Assembly (NCBI RefSeq): GCF_014842975.1
Contig: NZ_JACYXK010000017.1
Span: forward strand, 27,640-91,639
DNA length: 64,000 bases
DNA from: Rhodanobacter sp. DHB23
GTDB taxonomy: Bacteria; Pseudomonadota; Gammaproteobacteria; Xanthomonadales; Rhodanobacteraceae
Direction of reading: 5' to 3'
Shown: in pieces, positions 1 to 8,809 of the stretch
Numbering within the stretch: position 1 is the stretch's first letter
Layout: every line of letters begins with the position of its first letter
The notes under the pieces: model-generated
Database searches by the model: none
Told to the model about the DNA's origin: nothing
The model's input: the letters and a program-made list of their open reading frames with translations, nothing else
Translations under genes and position numbers: made by a program

Positions 1-89
1 TCGCCGCCGGCACGCTGGAATACCGCGCGCGCCACGAAGCGGAAAGCCGCGCCGTAACGCGCGACGAATTGCTGGGAATGCTCGACTGA
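1..89 (+). CDS. proS: Prolyl-tRNA synthetase, C-terminal end (partial)
   Basis: Only the last 28 codons are in the window, in the frame that stops at TGA 87-89. The peptide reads GTLEYRARHEAESRAV near its start and LLGMLD at its end. This resembles the extreme C-terminus of bacterial ProS, where the anticodon-binding domain ends in an IEYKYRR-like strand followed by a short helix. ProS charges tRNA-Pro in the cytoplasm. The gene is followed by a strong hairpin, as expected for an operon end. The identification rests on a short stretch, so it is tentative. Confidence 0.5.
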   Translation, partial: AAGTLEYRARHEAESRAVTRDELLGMLD

Positions 90-110
90 AAACGGTTTCA
101 AATGCAACGA

Positions 111-140
111 CAAACGGCCGCCTCGCGCGGCCGTTTGCTT
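111..140 (+). terminator. Rho-independent-type terminator after proS
   Basis: An 11-bp perfect GC-rich stem (111-121 with 127-137, arms CAAACGGCCGC and its complement) closes a 5-nt loop 22 bases after the proS stop. A short T-containing tail (CTTTC) follows. No gene lies between it and the H-NS-like start at 318. Confidence 0.7.
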
Positions 141-317
141 TCGTGCCCGCGCCACGGATTATCCCGGCTAATTGCCTAAATGCGCGCAACGGCCAATTCG
201 CGACGCCATGTCTTTTGCAAAATGGCATTTATTCGGGTAAAAATGGCGACCGCACCGGCAATGCCCGTCTGCGCGCATCCGGATCGCATTAAATCCATCC
301 TGTCACTGGAGTCTCCG

Positions 318-641
318 ATGGCCGCCATCGATATCAAGAACCTCAACCACAACCAGCTCAACGACCTGATCAGCAAGGCGCAGTCGCGCCAGCACGAAAT
401 GAAAAAGGAAAAGGTCGTCAAGCTGCGCGAAAAGATCCACGCCCTGATCAAGGCCGAGGGTTACAGCTTCGACGACATTTTCGGCGGCACCCGCGGCAAG
501 CGCCGCAGCGGTGGCGTGGTGCCCCCGAAGTACCGCAACCCGGCGAATGCCGAGCAGACCTGGTCCGGCCGCGGCAAGCGCCCGCGCTGGTTCAACGACG
601 CGCTGAAGGCCGGCAAGAAGGAAAAGGACCTGCTGGTCTGA
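318..641 (+). CDS. H-NS family nucleoid-associated protein
   Basis: A 107-aa basic protein. The N-terminal half (about residues 5-50) is a charged oligomerisation helix region, and the C-terminal half carries the H-NS DNA-binding signature TWSGRGKRPRW at about residues 83-93. H-NS-like proteins bind curved AT-rich DNA and silence genes. The ATG at 318 was chosen because TGGAG lies at 307-311; the frame is open further upstream (to 180) but that part has no H-NS character. It is followed by a strong bidirectional terminator, so it is probably monocistronic. Confidence 0.88.
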   Translation: MAAIDIKNLNHNQLNDLISKAQSRQHEMKKEKVVKLREKIHALIKAEGYSFDDIFGGTRGKRRSGGVVPPKYRNPANAEQTWSGRGKRPRWFNDALKAGKKEKDLLV

Positions 642-711
642 TTCGATGCTTTGCGATCATCCGTGATCGCGGAGATCAAACGGGCGGCCATCCCTGGCCG
701 CACTCTTGACG

Positions 712-740
712 AAAACGCCGACTTCCGGGTCGGCGTTTTT
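712..740. terminator. Bidirectional terminator between H-NS and ThrE genes
   Basis: Stem AAAACGCCGAC (712-722) pairs with GTCGGCGTTTT (729-739) around a 6-nt loop. There is a T run on the plus strand and a matching run on the minus strand. It separates two convergent genes. Confidence 0.85.
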
Positions 741-774
741 GTTCCAGCTTATTCGGGATACGACCGGTGGCTGA

Positions 775-2052
775 TTACAGGGAGCGGCGCGGCGACACCA
801 GCAATTCGCCGAACAGCAGGCCCGCCACCAGCGACACCAGCAGGGTGACCAGCAGCAGCGCCGTATCCATGCCCAGGCTGGTATCGCGCTCGAGCAGGAA
901 GGAGACGCTGCGGAAACCCACGCTGCCCGGCACCAGCAGCAGGATGCCCGGCTCGCGGATCACCGCGCCCGGTCGCCGCCACTGCCGCGCATACAGGTTG
1001 GACAATGCGCTGACCAGCAGGCCGCCGACGAACACGCCGAATGGCGCACTGGGCAGGCGGCCGGAGAACTCGCCGCCCCAGCGCGTGGCGAGGTAGCCGG
1101 CGATCACCGCCACGATCACCGCCGGCCAGTCGCGCCATGCCGCGCGGAACAGCATCGCGAACGCCACCGCGGCCACCAGCAGGGCCGGCCAGTCGGCCCA
1201 CTCCGGCAGCGGCGGCAGCGCGAAATCGCGCGCATGGATGCCGAGCGCGTCGCAGACCTCGCTGGCCGCCACCGTGCCGAAGACCAGCTTGAGCAGGGTC
1301 GCCGTGGCGCCGCCCATGCGCGCCATGCCGGATACCAGGTGGCCGCTGGACACCTCGCGCACCGCCGTGGTGAGCGACATGCCGGGCACCAGGATGATCA
1401 GCGCAGCCAGCACCACCGACTTGATTGACAGCGGCACCACGAAGGCACTGACCAGGATCGCCACCGCGGTCGCCACGATGGCACTGATCGCGTCGCTGGC
1501 CGCGGCCAGCCGCGGCCGGCTGGCCGCGCGCAGGGTGATCACGCCGATCAGCATGCCGATCACTGCCGCCACCACGAGGTCGGCCCAGGAGCTGTGCAGG
1601 AACAGCGCCGCGATGCTGGCCGCGGAGAGGCCGTAGCTGACCACGGTGTTGACCATCGCCTTGCGCGACTCCGGCGCGCCCAGCGCACGCAGCAGGCGCC
1701 AGCCCTGGCGCAGGTCCAGCTCGCCCGCGATCACGCGGTCGGCGATCGCATCCGCCTCGCACAGGCGCGCCAGGTTCACGTCGCCGGGGGCCAGCCGCAT
1801 CACCTGCGTGGTCTGCGCCACGCCCTCGTTGCCCTGCGCCAGGTCCGCGAAGGAAACGATGATCGCGGTGGGGCTGGACCATACGTCGGCCTGCAGGCCC
1901 AGCCGGCGCGCACAGAGGTCGATGGCCATCTCCAGCCGCGGCGCCGAGGTGCCGTACTGGTGCAGCCGCCGCGCCAGTTCCAGCAGGAAGGCGATGCGCG
2001 TGTTCAACGCCGCGGTGACCGGCGGGTGCACGCTCACGGGCGATGCGCTCAT
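775..2052 (-). CDS. ThrE-family threonine/serine exporter
   Basis: A 425-aa membrane protein with the two-part layout of the ThrE family. An N-terminal soluble/regulatory part of about 130 residues (DUF1212 region, with ARRLHQYGTSAPRLE near residue 28) is followed by about ten membrane segments. Characterised members such as ThrE export L-threonine and L-serine. The ATG at 2052 overlaps the stop of the NfeD-like gene (ATGA), so the two are translationally coupled. A longer reading frame continues upstream but lies inside the nfeD-like gene. Family assignment is firm; substrate is inferred. Confidence 0.85.
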   Translation of the reverse strand: MSASPVSVHPPVTAALNTRIAFLLELARRLHQYGTSAPRLEMAIDLCARRLGLQADVWSSPTAIIVSFADLAQGNEGVAQTTQVMRLAPGDVNLARLCEADAIADRVIAGELDLRQGWRLLRALGAPESRKAMVNTVVSYGLSAASIAALFLHSSWADLVVAAVIGMLIGVITLRAASRPRLAAASDAISAIVATAVAILVSAFVVPLSIKSVVLAALIILVPGMSLTTAVREVSSGHLVSGMARMGGATATLLKLVFGTVAASEVCDALGIHARDFALPPLPEWADWPALLVAAVAFAMLFRAAWRDWPAVIVAVIAGYLATRWGGEFSGRLPSAPFGVFVGGLLVSALSNLYARQWRRPGAVIREPGILLLVPGSVGFRSVSFLLERDTSLGMDTALLLVTLLVSLVAGLLFGELLVSPRRSL

Positions 2053-2501
2053 GCGGCCGCACGCACCTTGAGCGTGGTGCCATCCACCGCCACCACCTCC
2101 ACCGTGCTGCCCAGCGGCAGGTCCTCCGGCCCGCTCACCAGCCACTGGCCGTCGCCCACGCGCACCTTGCCACGTCCGTTGACGATGGGCTCGACCAGTT
2201 CGTAGCGCTGGCCGACCATCTGCTCGGCACGGCGGTTGAGCCGTTCGCCGCCGGGCGCATCGCGCTCGACGCGCGGCCGCAGCCAGCGCGCATAGGCCAG
2301 GCACGCGGCCAGCGCCAGCACGGCGAACAACACCGCCTGCGCCAGCAGGCCCAGGCCCGGGAACAGCCACAGCAGCACGCCCATCGCCGCCGCCGCGATG
2401 CCGACCCACAGCAGGAAGTAGCCGGGCATCATCACCTCGCCCGCGATCAGCAGCAGGGCGAGGATCCACCACAGGTAGTGCGTTGCGATCTGTCCGAGCA
2501 T
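2049..2501 (-). CDS. NfeD-like membrane protein
   Basis: A 150-aa protein with two or three N-terminal membrane segments (about residues 10-68, including GEVMMPGYFLLWVG) and a C-terminal OB-fold-like domain (about residues 90-145). This is the short NfeD type, like E. coli YbbJ, that accompanies SPFH proteins. The QmcA-like gene lies just upstream on the same strand, separated by a broken DUF559 gene. Its stop overlaps the ThrE start by four bases. Confidence 0.85.
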   Translation of the reverse strand: MLGQIATHYLWWILALLLIAGEVMMPGYFLLWVGIAAAAMGVLLWLFPGLGLLAQAVLFAVLALAACLAYARWLRPRVERDAPGGERLNRRAEQMVGQRYELVEPIVNGRGKVRVGDGQWLVSGPEDLPLGSTVEVVAVDGTTLKVRAAA

Positions 2502-2514
2502 GGGAGGTTTCCGT

Positions 2515-2893
2515 TCAACTCCCCTCTCCCGCTTGCGGGAGAGGGGTTGGGGGAGAGGGCACGCCCTCGACGAATTGCCTGATTCGTTCGAGCACGCTTT
2601 CCGTCCGGTTCAATACATCGTGGTTCCAGAAGCGCAGCACGGTGAAACCCTGCCCCGCCAGCCACGCCTCACGCCCACGATCATAGGCGACTTGATCGCC
2701 ATGCTGGCTGCCGTCCAGCTCGACCACCAGGAATGCATTCCATGCAGACGAAATCGACGATGTAGGGGCCGAGCGGTTTCTGTCGCTAGAACTTGAGACC
2801 GAGGAAGCGGTGTGCCCGCAGGTGATACCACAGGCGTTCTTCGGCGGGCGTCTGGGTCGAGCGCAGGGATTTGGCGTGGTCCAGATGGCTCAT
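2515..2893 (-). pseudogene. DUF559 (restriction-endonuclease-like) gene, broken
   Basis: From an ATG at 2893 the minus strand encodes a typical DUF559 beginning (MSHLDHAKSLRSTQTPAEER, then LWYHLRAHRFLGLKF). A TAG then interrupts the frame, and it continues as RQKPLGPYIVDFVCMEC. A frameshift at about 2740 moves the rest to another frame (VVELDGSQH at about 2722-2696, then VLRFWNHDVL). The C-terminus runs into a CCCTCTCCCGC palindrome. One stop plus one frameshift in a recognisable family means a decayed gene. Intact members are small proteins with a Vsr-like nuclease fold and no firmly assigned role. Confidence 0.8.
2520..2571. repeat. CCCTCTCCCGC palindrome
   Basis: A 12-bp perfect stem (2521-2532 with 2535-2546) followed by GGTTGGGGGAGAGGGC. 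It forms the degenerate 3' end of the DUF559 pseudogene. Confidence 0.75.
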
Positions 2894-2918
2894 GCCTGGT
2901 TCCTCCGTGAAAAGCCCC

Positions 2919-3021
2919 TCTCCCCCAACCCCTCCCCTCTCCCGCAAGCGGGAGAGGGGAGCAAAACCCCTCGGACCGCAGACTCCCCTCGCCCGCTTGC
3001 GGGAGAGGGGCCGGGGGAGCG
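2919..3021. repeat. Two CCCTCTCCCGC palindromes in tandem
   Basis: Perfect hairpin arms at 2934-2945 and 2948-2959, and a second, slightly imperfect hairpin at about 2984-3010. They lie between the qmcA-like stop and the DUF559 start. Confidence 0.75.
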
Positions 3022-3032
3022 GGCGCCTTTCC

Positions 3033-3977
3033 TCAACGCGGCGGCGGCACGACCTTGGCCGCCGCCTGCTGCTGGCCCAGCGACTCCTTGGCCAGCTCGG
3101 CGATGCCGGCCATCGCGCCGATCACGCCGGTGGCCTCGATGGGCAGCAGCAGCATCTTCTGGTTGGGCGAGGCGGCCATCGCCTTCAGCGCCTCGACGTA
3201 GTTGTTGGCGACGAAGTAATTGAGCGCATTGACGTTGCCGCCGGCGATCGCCTCGGACACCATCGTCGTGGCCTTGGCCTCGGCTTCCGCCGTGCGCTCG
3301 CGCGCCTCGGCGGCGCGGAAGGCGGCCTCCTTCTCGCCTTCGGCGGCAAGGATCACCGACTGCTTCTCGCCCTCGGCCTTGAGGATCGCCGCCTGGCGGA
3401 AGCCCTCGGCGTCGAGGATGTTGGCGCGCTTCTCGCGCTCGGCCTTCATCTGCCGCGCCATCGCGTCCACCAGGTCGCGCGGCGGTGCGATGTCCTTGAT
3501 CTCGATGCGGTTGACCTTGACGCCCCACGGATGCGTCGCCTCGTCCACCACCTTGAGCAGGCGCGCATTGATCTCGTCGCGCTTGCTGAGCGATTCGTCC
3601 AGGTCCAGCGAACCGAGCACGGTACGGATGTTGGTCATCACCAGCGCCAGCGCGGCCTGTTCCAGCTGCGCCACCTCGTAGGCCGCCTTGGCGGCGTCCA
3701 GCACCTGGTAGAACACCACGCCGTCCACGCGCACCACGGCGTTGTCCTTGGTGATGACGTCCTGCGAGGGCACGTCCAGCACCTGCTCCATCAGGTTCAT
3801 CTTGCGCCCGACCGACTGGTAGACCGGGACCAGCAGGTGCAGCCCGGGCTCGAGCGTGCGCGTGTACTTGCCGAAGGTCTCCACCGTCCACTCGTAGCCC
3901 TGCGGCACGATGCGCACCATCTTCAGCAGGGCGACCACCACCAGCACCACGATGACCAACGCGAGAACCGATCCCAT
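3033..3977 (-). CDS. qmcA: SPFH-domain protein QmcA (stomatin/prohibitin family)
   Basis: A 314-aa protein with one N-terminal membrane helix (about residues 3-20), then VRIVPQGYEWTVETFGKYT and the SPFH core with MEQVLDVPSQDVITKDNAVV. A long coiled coil rich in AEGE/AEAR repeats (about residues 190-250) follows, and an oligomerisation tail with GIAELAKES. The match to E. coli QmcA is close throughout. SPFH proteins form large inner-membrane scaffolds and often act with NfeD partners; one is encoded downstream. The ATG at 3977 has GAAGAGGGG just upstream; the longer frame enters the intergenic repeat. Confidence 0.9.
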   Translation of the reverse strand: MGSVLALVIVVLVVVALLKMVRIVPQGYEWTVETFGKYTRTLEPGLHLLVPVYQSVGRKMNLMEQVLDVPSQDVITKDNAVVRVDGVVFYQVLDAAKAAYEVAQLEQAALALVMTNIRTVLGSLDLDESLSKRDEINARLLKVVDEATHPWGVKVNRIEIKDIAPPRDLVDAMARQMKAEREKRANILDAEGFRQAAILKAEGEKQSVILAAEGEKEAAFRAAEARERTAEAEAKATTMVSEAIAGGNVNALNYFVANNYVEALKAMAASPNQKMLLLPIEATGVIGAMAGIAELAKESLGQQQAAAKVVPPPR

Positions 3978-4031
3978 GACTTGCCCCTCTTCCCAGTGAG
4001 GCCTGCAGTATAGGCGAGCGCACCCGCCATC

Positions 4032-4105
4032 GTAGGAGCACCCTGTGCGCGATGGCTTTTGCTCCGATCGAACATCAGGGCATTCGCGCACAGGGTGCGC
4101 TCCTG
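4032..4105. repeat. Long imperfect palindrome, family R1, copy 1
   Basis: The left arm GTAGGAGCACCCTGTGCGCG pairs with the right arm CGCGCACAGGGTGCGCTCCT, with a loop containing CTCCGATCGAACATCA. It lies between the kinase stop and the qmcA start. Related copies are at 10156, 12822 and 61962. Confidence 0.85.
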
Positions 4106-4116
4106 CCGGTTCCCGC

Positions 4117-5502
4117 CTAGCGTGCGCCGTATTGCGGCAGGCGCAGGCTCACGCGCAGGCCGCCGCCCTCGCGGTTGGCGAGCAGCACGCGCCCGCCGTG
4201 CGCCTCGGCGATCTCGCGCGCCAGCGCCAGGCCCAGGCCGGTGCCGGAGCGCTTGGTGGAATAGAACGGCAGCAGCGCCTGCGCCAGCACGGTTTCGCTC
4301 ATGCCGGGGCCGCGGTCGGCCACCTCGATGCGCAGCTCGCTGCCGACGTCGAGGATGGCGAGGCTCACCTCGTCCTCCGCGCTGCCCGATTCGTGCGCGT
4401 TCTTGATCAGGTTGATCAGCACCTGCTCGATCTGCACCGGGTCGAAGCGGCTGGGATGCGTGGGCACGGGCGAAGCCAGTTGGTAGCGGCAATGCAGCGC
4501 CAGCGAGGCAAGGAACGGCTCCCACTCCACCACCTGCGGCTGCGGCGCCGGCAGCTTGGCGAAGCTGGCGTAGCCGGCGATGAAGCCGTGCAGGTGCTTG
4601 GCGCGCCCGCTGATGGTGGCGAACACCCCGGGCAGGCGTTCCAGGTCGCCGCGGCGCGCCAGCTCCGCGCCGGAATGCGCCAGCGAGGAAATCGGCGCCA
4701 GCGAGTTGTTGAGCTCGTGGCTGATCACGCGGATCACCCGCTTCCACGTCGCCACTTCCTGCCGCGACAGCTCGCGCGTCATGCGCCGGAACAGGTGCAG
4801 CCGGTGCGGCCGGCCCTGCAGGCGGAACGCGCGCTGCGACAGGTGGAAGGTTTCCTCGGTGCCGTCCAGCTCCACGCTGAGCAGGGCATCCTCGCCGCTT
4901 TCCACCGCGCGTGACAGCGCCTCCGGTGCGGTCTTCAGCACCTCGGCGAAGTCCAGGCCGTTGAGGCTCCTGCCGTCGTTGAAGAGATGGCGCGAGGCGA
5001 TGTTGGAATACACCACGCGGCCGCCGACGTCGGTGAGCACCAGCGCCACCGGCGTGTTCTGCACCACCGTCTCCAGCAGCAGTTCACGCTGCACCAGGCT
5101 CTGGCGCTGGTCGCGCAGGGTCTGGCCCAGCGCGTTGTGCATGCGGATCAGCTCGCCCAGTTCGTCGCTGCGGCGCGTGGCGATGGAGAAGCTGAAGTCG
5201 CCGTCGCGGTAGCTCGCCACCGCGCCCTCCAGCGCCCGCAGCATCCGGCTCACTGGCGACATCACCTGGTAGGCCAGCCACCACGCCAGCGGCAGCAGCA
5301 CCAGCACGCTGACCACGAGGCCGCCATACACGCCCATCTGCGCCGGCGTGCGCAGCGACACCGACAGGTCCTTGTGCAGCCAGCCGATCAATTGCGGCAG
5401 CGGCCACTGGGTCAGCCCCACGTAGACCAGCGCACCGGTCACCGCTGCCACCGCGAGCAGCACGGTCAGCCGGAATTGCAGCGAGCTCAGGTGGCGCCAC
5501 AT
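4117..5502 (-). CDS. Sensor histidine kinase
   Basis: A 461-aa inner-membrane kinase. TM1 is at about residues 10-30 and TM2 at about 63-85, separated by only some 30 periplasmic residues. A HAMP-like linker follows (SPVSRMLRALEGAV onward), then a PAS-like domain with VQNTPVALVLTDVGGRVVYS, and the kinase core: H-box VISHELNNSLAPISSL, N-box NLIKNAHES, then DRGPGM, PFYSTK and GTGLGLAL. The H-box resembles NtrY-like kinases that partner sigma-54 regulators. ATG 5502 overlaps the preceding stop (TGATG); an ATG three codons earlier (5511) is also possible. The regulator at 6126 is its likely partner. Confidence 0.9.
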   Translation of the reverse strand: MWRHLSSLQFRLTVLLAVAAVTGALVYVGLTQWPLPQLIGWLHKDLSVSLRTPAQMGVYGGLVVSVLVLLPLAWWLAYQVMSPVSRMLRALEGAVASYRDGDFSFSIATRRSDELGELIRMHNALGQTLRDQRQSLVQRELLLETVVQNTPVALVLTDVGGRVVYSNIASRHLFNDGRSLNGLDFAEVLKTAPEALSRAVESGEDALLSVELDGTEETFHLSQRAFRLQGRPHRLHLFRRMTRELSRQEVATWKRVIRVISHELNNSLAPISSLAHSGAELARRGDLERLPGVFATISGRAKHLHGFIAGYASFAKLPAPQPQVVEWEPFLASLALHCRYQLASPVPTHPSRFDPVQIEQVLINLIKNAHESGSAEDEVSLAILDVGSELRIEVADRGPGMSETVLAQALLPFYSTKRSGTGLGLALAREIAEAHGGRVLLANREGGGLRVSLRLPQYGAR

Positions 5503-5828
5503 CAGCGGCATGCGGGGTCGTGCGGCGTCTGTGCGCAGGCGACCGGCGGCTGGCCGTTCATCCATGCGTGCTGGGTACCCATCACCGTCTCCTGGTCGTT
5601 GGCGCGCGGCGGCGGCGGCTCCTTCTCCCAGGTCTTGCGCGGCTCCTTGAACTTGAACGGCGAAGGCCTGGCCGCCGCGTCGCCGGCGTGCGCCGCATGG
5701 TTGCCGTCGGAAACGACACTGGCGGCAGGCGTGACGGGAGCCCACTGGTCGGAAGCGGTCGTCGTCTGCGCCGACGCGGCAAAGGCGGACAGGCAGAGCG
5801 GCAAGGCAACGAACTTCAGGATACGCAT
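5502..5828 (-). CDS. Small secreted protein of unknown function
   Basis: A 108-aa protein with a clear Sec signal peptide (MRILKFVALPLCLSAFAASA, cleavage probably before QTTT). The mature part is polar and proline-rich (FKFKEPRKTWEKEPPPP) with two cysteines near the end. I recognise no family. It sits between the response regulator and the kinase and its stop overlaps the kinase start, so co-expression is likely. A role as a periplasmic accessory of the kinase is possible but only inferred from position. Confidence 0.7.
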   Translation of the reverse strand: MRILKFVALPLCLSAFAASAQTTTASDQWAPVTPAASVVSDGNHAAHAGDAAARPSPFKFKEPRKTWEKEPPPPRANDQETVMGTQHAWMNGQPPVACAQTPHDPACR

Positions 5829-5929
5829 GATGTGCTCCCAGTGGTTACTCGCGGCAGTTTCGTCGCAACCTGCGGCAGCGACAAGGGAGGTATGGCACCC
5901 CTGCCACCATCCCGGCACACACGGGAACA

Positions 5930-5976
5930 CCGCCCAGCAATCCCCTCTCCCTCCGGGAGAGGGGATTGCTGGGCGG
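5930..5976. repeat. Perfect 22-bp-stem hairpin
   Basis: Bases 5930-5951 are the exact reverse complement of 5955-5976 around a 3-nt loop (TCC), with CCCTCTCCC at the tip. It is in the 297-bp gene-free gap (5829-6125) between the regulator stop and the small secreted gene. On RNA it would be very stable and could terminate or attenuate transcription toward the kinase. I see nothing else in the gap. Confidence 0.9.
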
Positions 5977-6125
5977 TGAGGGTTCGGGCGGAGCGAAACG
6001 CCGATGACTTGCACAAGACATCGGCAACGCACCTCGACCGCCTCCTCATCCCCTCCCCTCTTCCTCGCTCCTCAAGACACGGCCACCCATGCCTGCTCCC
6101 CGCGTCCAAAGGGAGAAAAGGCAAC

Positions 6126-7466
<1,341 letters not shown>

Positions 7467-7554
7467 GCTTTTCCTGCACATGTCCGCATGGATGCGGCTC
7501 CGGTCGAAAAGGTTGCCATGACGATTGGCCTACGTATATGAAATTCTGCGCACA

Positions 7555-8799
7555 TCACACGCTGCGCGTGGCGACCACCGGCGGCACGCGGGATGCCCGC
7601 CGCGCCGGCACGAACACCGCCGCCTGCCCCAGCAGCAGCATGGCAACCATGCCGGCCAGCACGTAGGCGGTGGGCAACCGCTCGAGCGCGTAGCGGTGCA
7701 TCAACCAGAAGTTGAAACCAATCGCCAGCAACAGGCCCAACGCGGCGCCCATCCCTGCGATGAAAAGGTTTTCGAGCTGGAAATACCGCAGGATGTCGAT
7801 CCTGCGCGCACCCAATGCACGGCGCACGCCGATCTGCTTGCGCCGCTGACCCACCCAGAAGCTGGTGAGGCCGACGATGCCGGCGGCGGTGACACACAGC
7901 AGGATCAGGCAGATCGCGCCCATCAACAGCGCCATGCCGCGGTCGGCACGATAGACCTTGGCCCGGATTTCGGAGAACGGCTGGACACCCCAGCTGTCCG
8001 GCATCAGCCGCATCGGATCGACCGCCAGCAACGCCTTGCGCGCCTCGCGCATCACGGCCTGCTCGCGGCCCGGCTTCGCGCGCAGCGCATAGCTGGCCGC
8101 GGCACCGTCCAGGCGCATCGGCTCCAGCACCGAGTTGTACGACCAGCCGCTGCCCCAGGCCGACAGCGTCGGCGTCTGCAACCGCCGCACGATGCCGACG
8201 ATGGTCGCCGGCTTGCCGTCCTGGTAGATCGTCTTGCCCAGCGCGCCGCCCCGTGGAAACAGCGCATCCGCCACCGGTTGGCTCACGATGACCACGGACG
8301 AACCGGCCGTGCCGCGGATCGCGCGGTGCTGGATTTCGCTGGCCGTGAAGTCGCGCCCCGCAACCAGTTGCAGGCCGAGCGTGCTGCGCAGATGTTCGTC
8401 ACCGTAGTAGTAGGCCGCCTGCACGTTCGGCGCTGTCGGCTGCGGCACAAGCGTGAGGTAGCCGCTCCAGATCATGCCTTGCAGTGGCATGCTGGCGGAG
8501 GCCGCGACCTGCTGGACATCGGGCAGGCCGCCCAGCACGGCGAGATCCGTGCGTTGCATGGCGTCCAGTTGCTCGACGGCGGCGGCATCGTCGCCCACCG
8601 GCGCGTCCAGCCATTGTTGCGAAATGCGGACCAGGCCAGCTTCGGCCACACCGGTCGGGCGATCGATGCGCACCATGCGCTGGCCGATGATGAAGGTCGC
8701 GTTGCAGACGATCGCCAGGGTCAGCGCGATCTGCAGCGCGATCAACCCGACACCGGTCTTGTGGGGGCGCAGGGCGGCGAGGATCGGGTGCAGTCTCAT
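7555..8799 (-). CDS. FtsX/MacB-type permease, pair 12 B
   Basis: A 414-aa protein and last permease of the array. Its subgroup-1 TM1 (ALQIALTLAIVCNATFIIGQR) starts at about residue 22. A periplasmic domain follows, then three C-terminal helices with coupling motif RRKQIGVRRALGARR. Its beginning, through GDDAAAVEQLDAMQRTDLA, is closest to pair 3 B (32660), not to its array neighbours. The start lies 10 nt after the A stop, with TGAGGGG serving as both stop and Shine-Dalgarno. The tail is VPPVVATRSV. Confidence 0.93.
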   Translation of the reverse strand: MRLHPILAALRPHKTGVGLIALQIALTLAIVCNATFIIGQRMVRIDRPTGVAEAGLVRISQQWLDAPVGDDAAAVEQLDAMQRTDLAVLGGLPDVQQVAASASMPLQGMIWSGYLTLVPQPTAPNVQAAYYYGDEHLRSTLGLQLVAGRDFTASEIQHRAIRGTAGSSVVIVSQPVADALFPRGGALGKTIYQDGKPATIVGIVRRLQTPTLSAWGSGWSYNSVLEPMRLDGAAASYALRAKPGREQAVMREARKALLAVDPMRLMPDSWGVQPFSEIRAKVYRADRGMALLMGAICLILLCVTAAGIVGLTSFWVGQRRKQIGVRRALGARRIDILRYFQLENLFIAGMGAALGLLLAIGFNFWLMHRYALERLPTAYVLAGMVAMLLLGQAAVFVPARRASRVPPVVATRSV

Positions 8800-8809
8800 C
8801 GCATTCCCC

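Noticed and set aside
7467..7554. A sigma-54 promoter in front of the response regulator
   Set aside because: ATGGCAACC is present but no TTGC element at the right spacing, so I do not call it.
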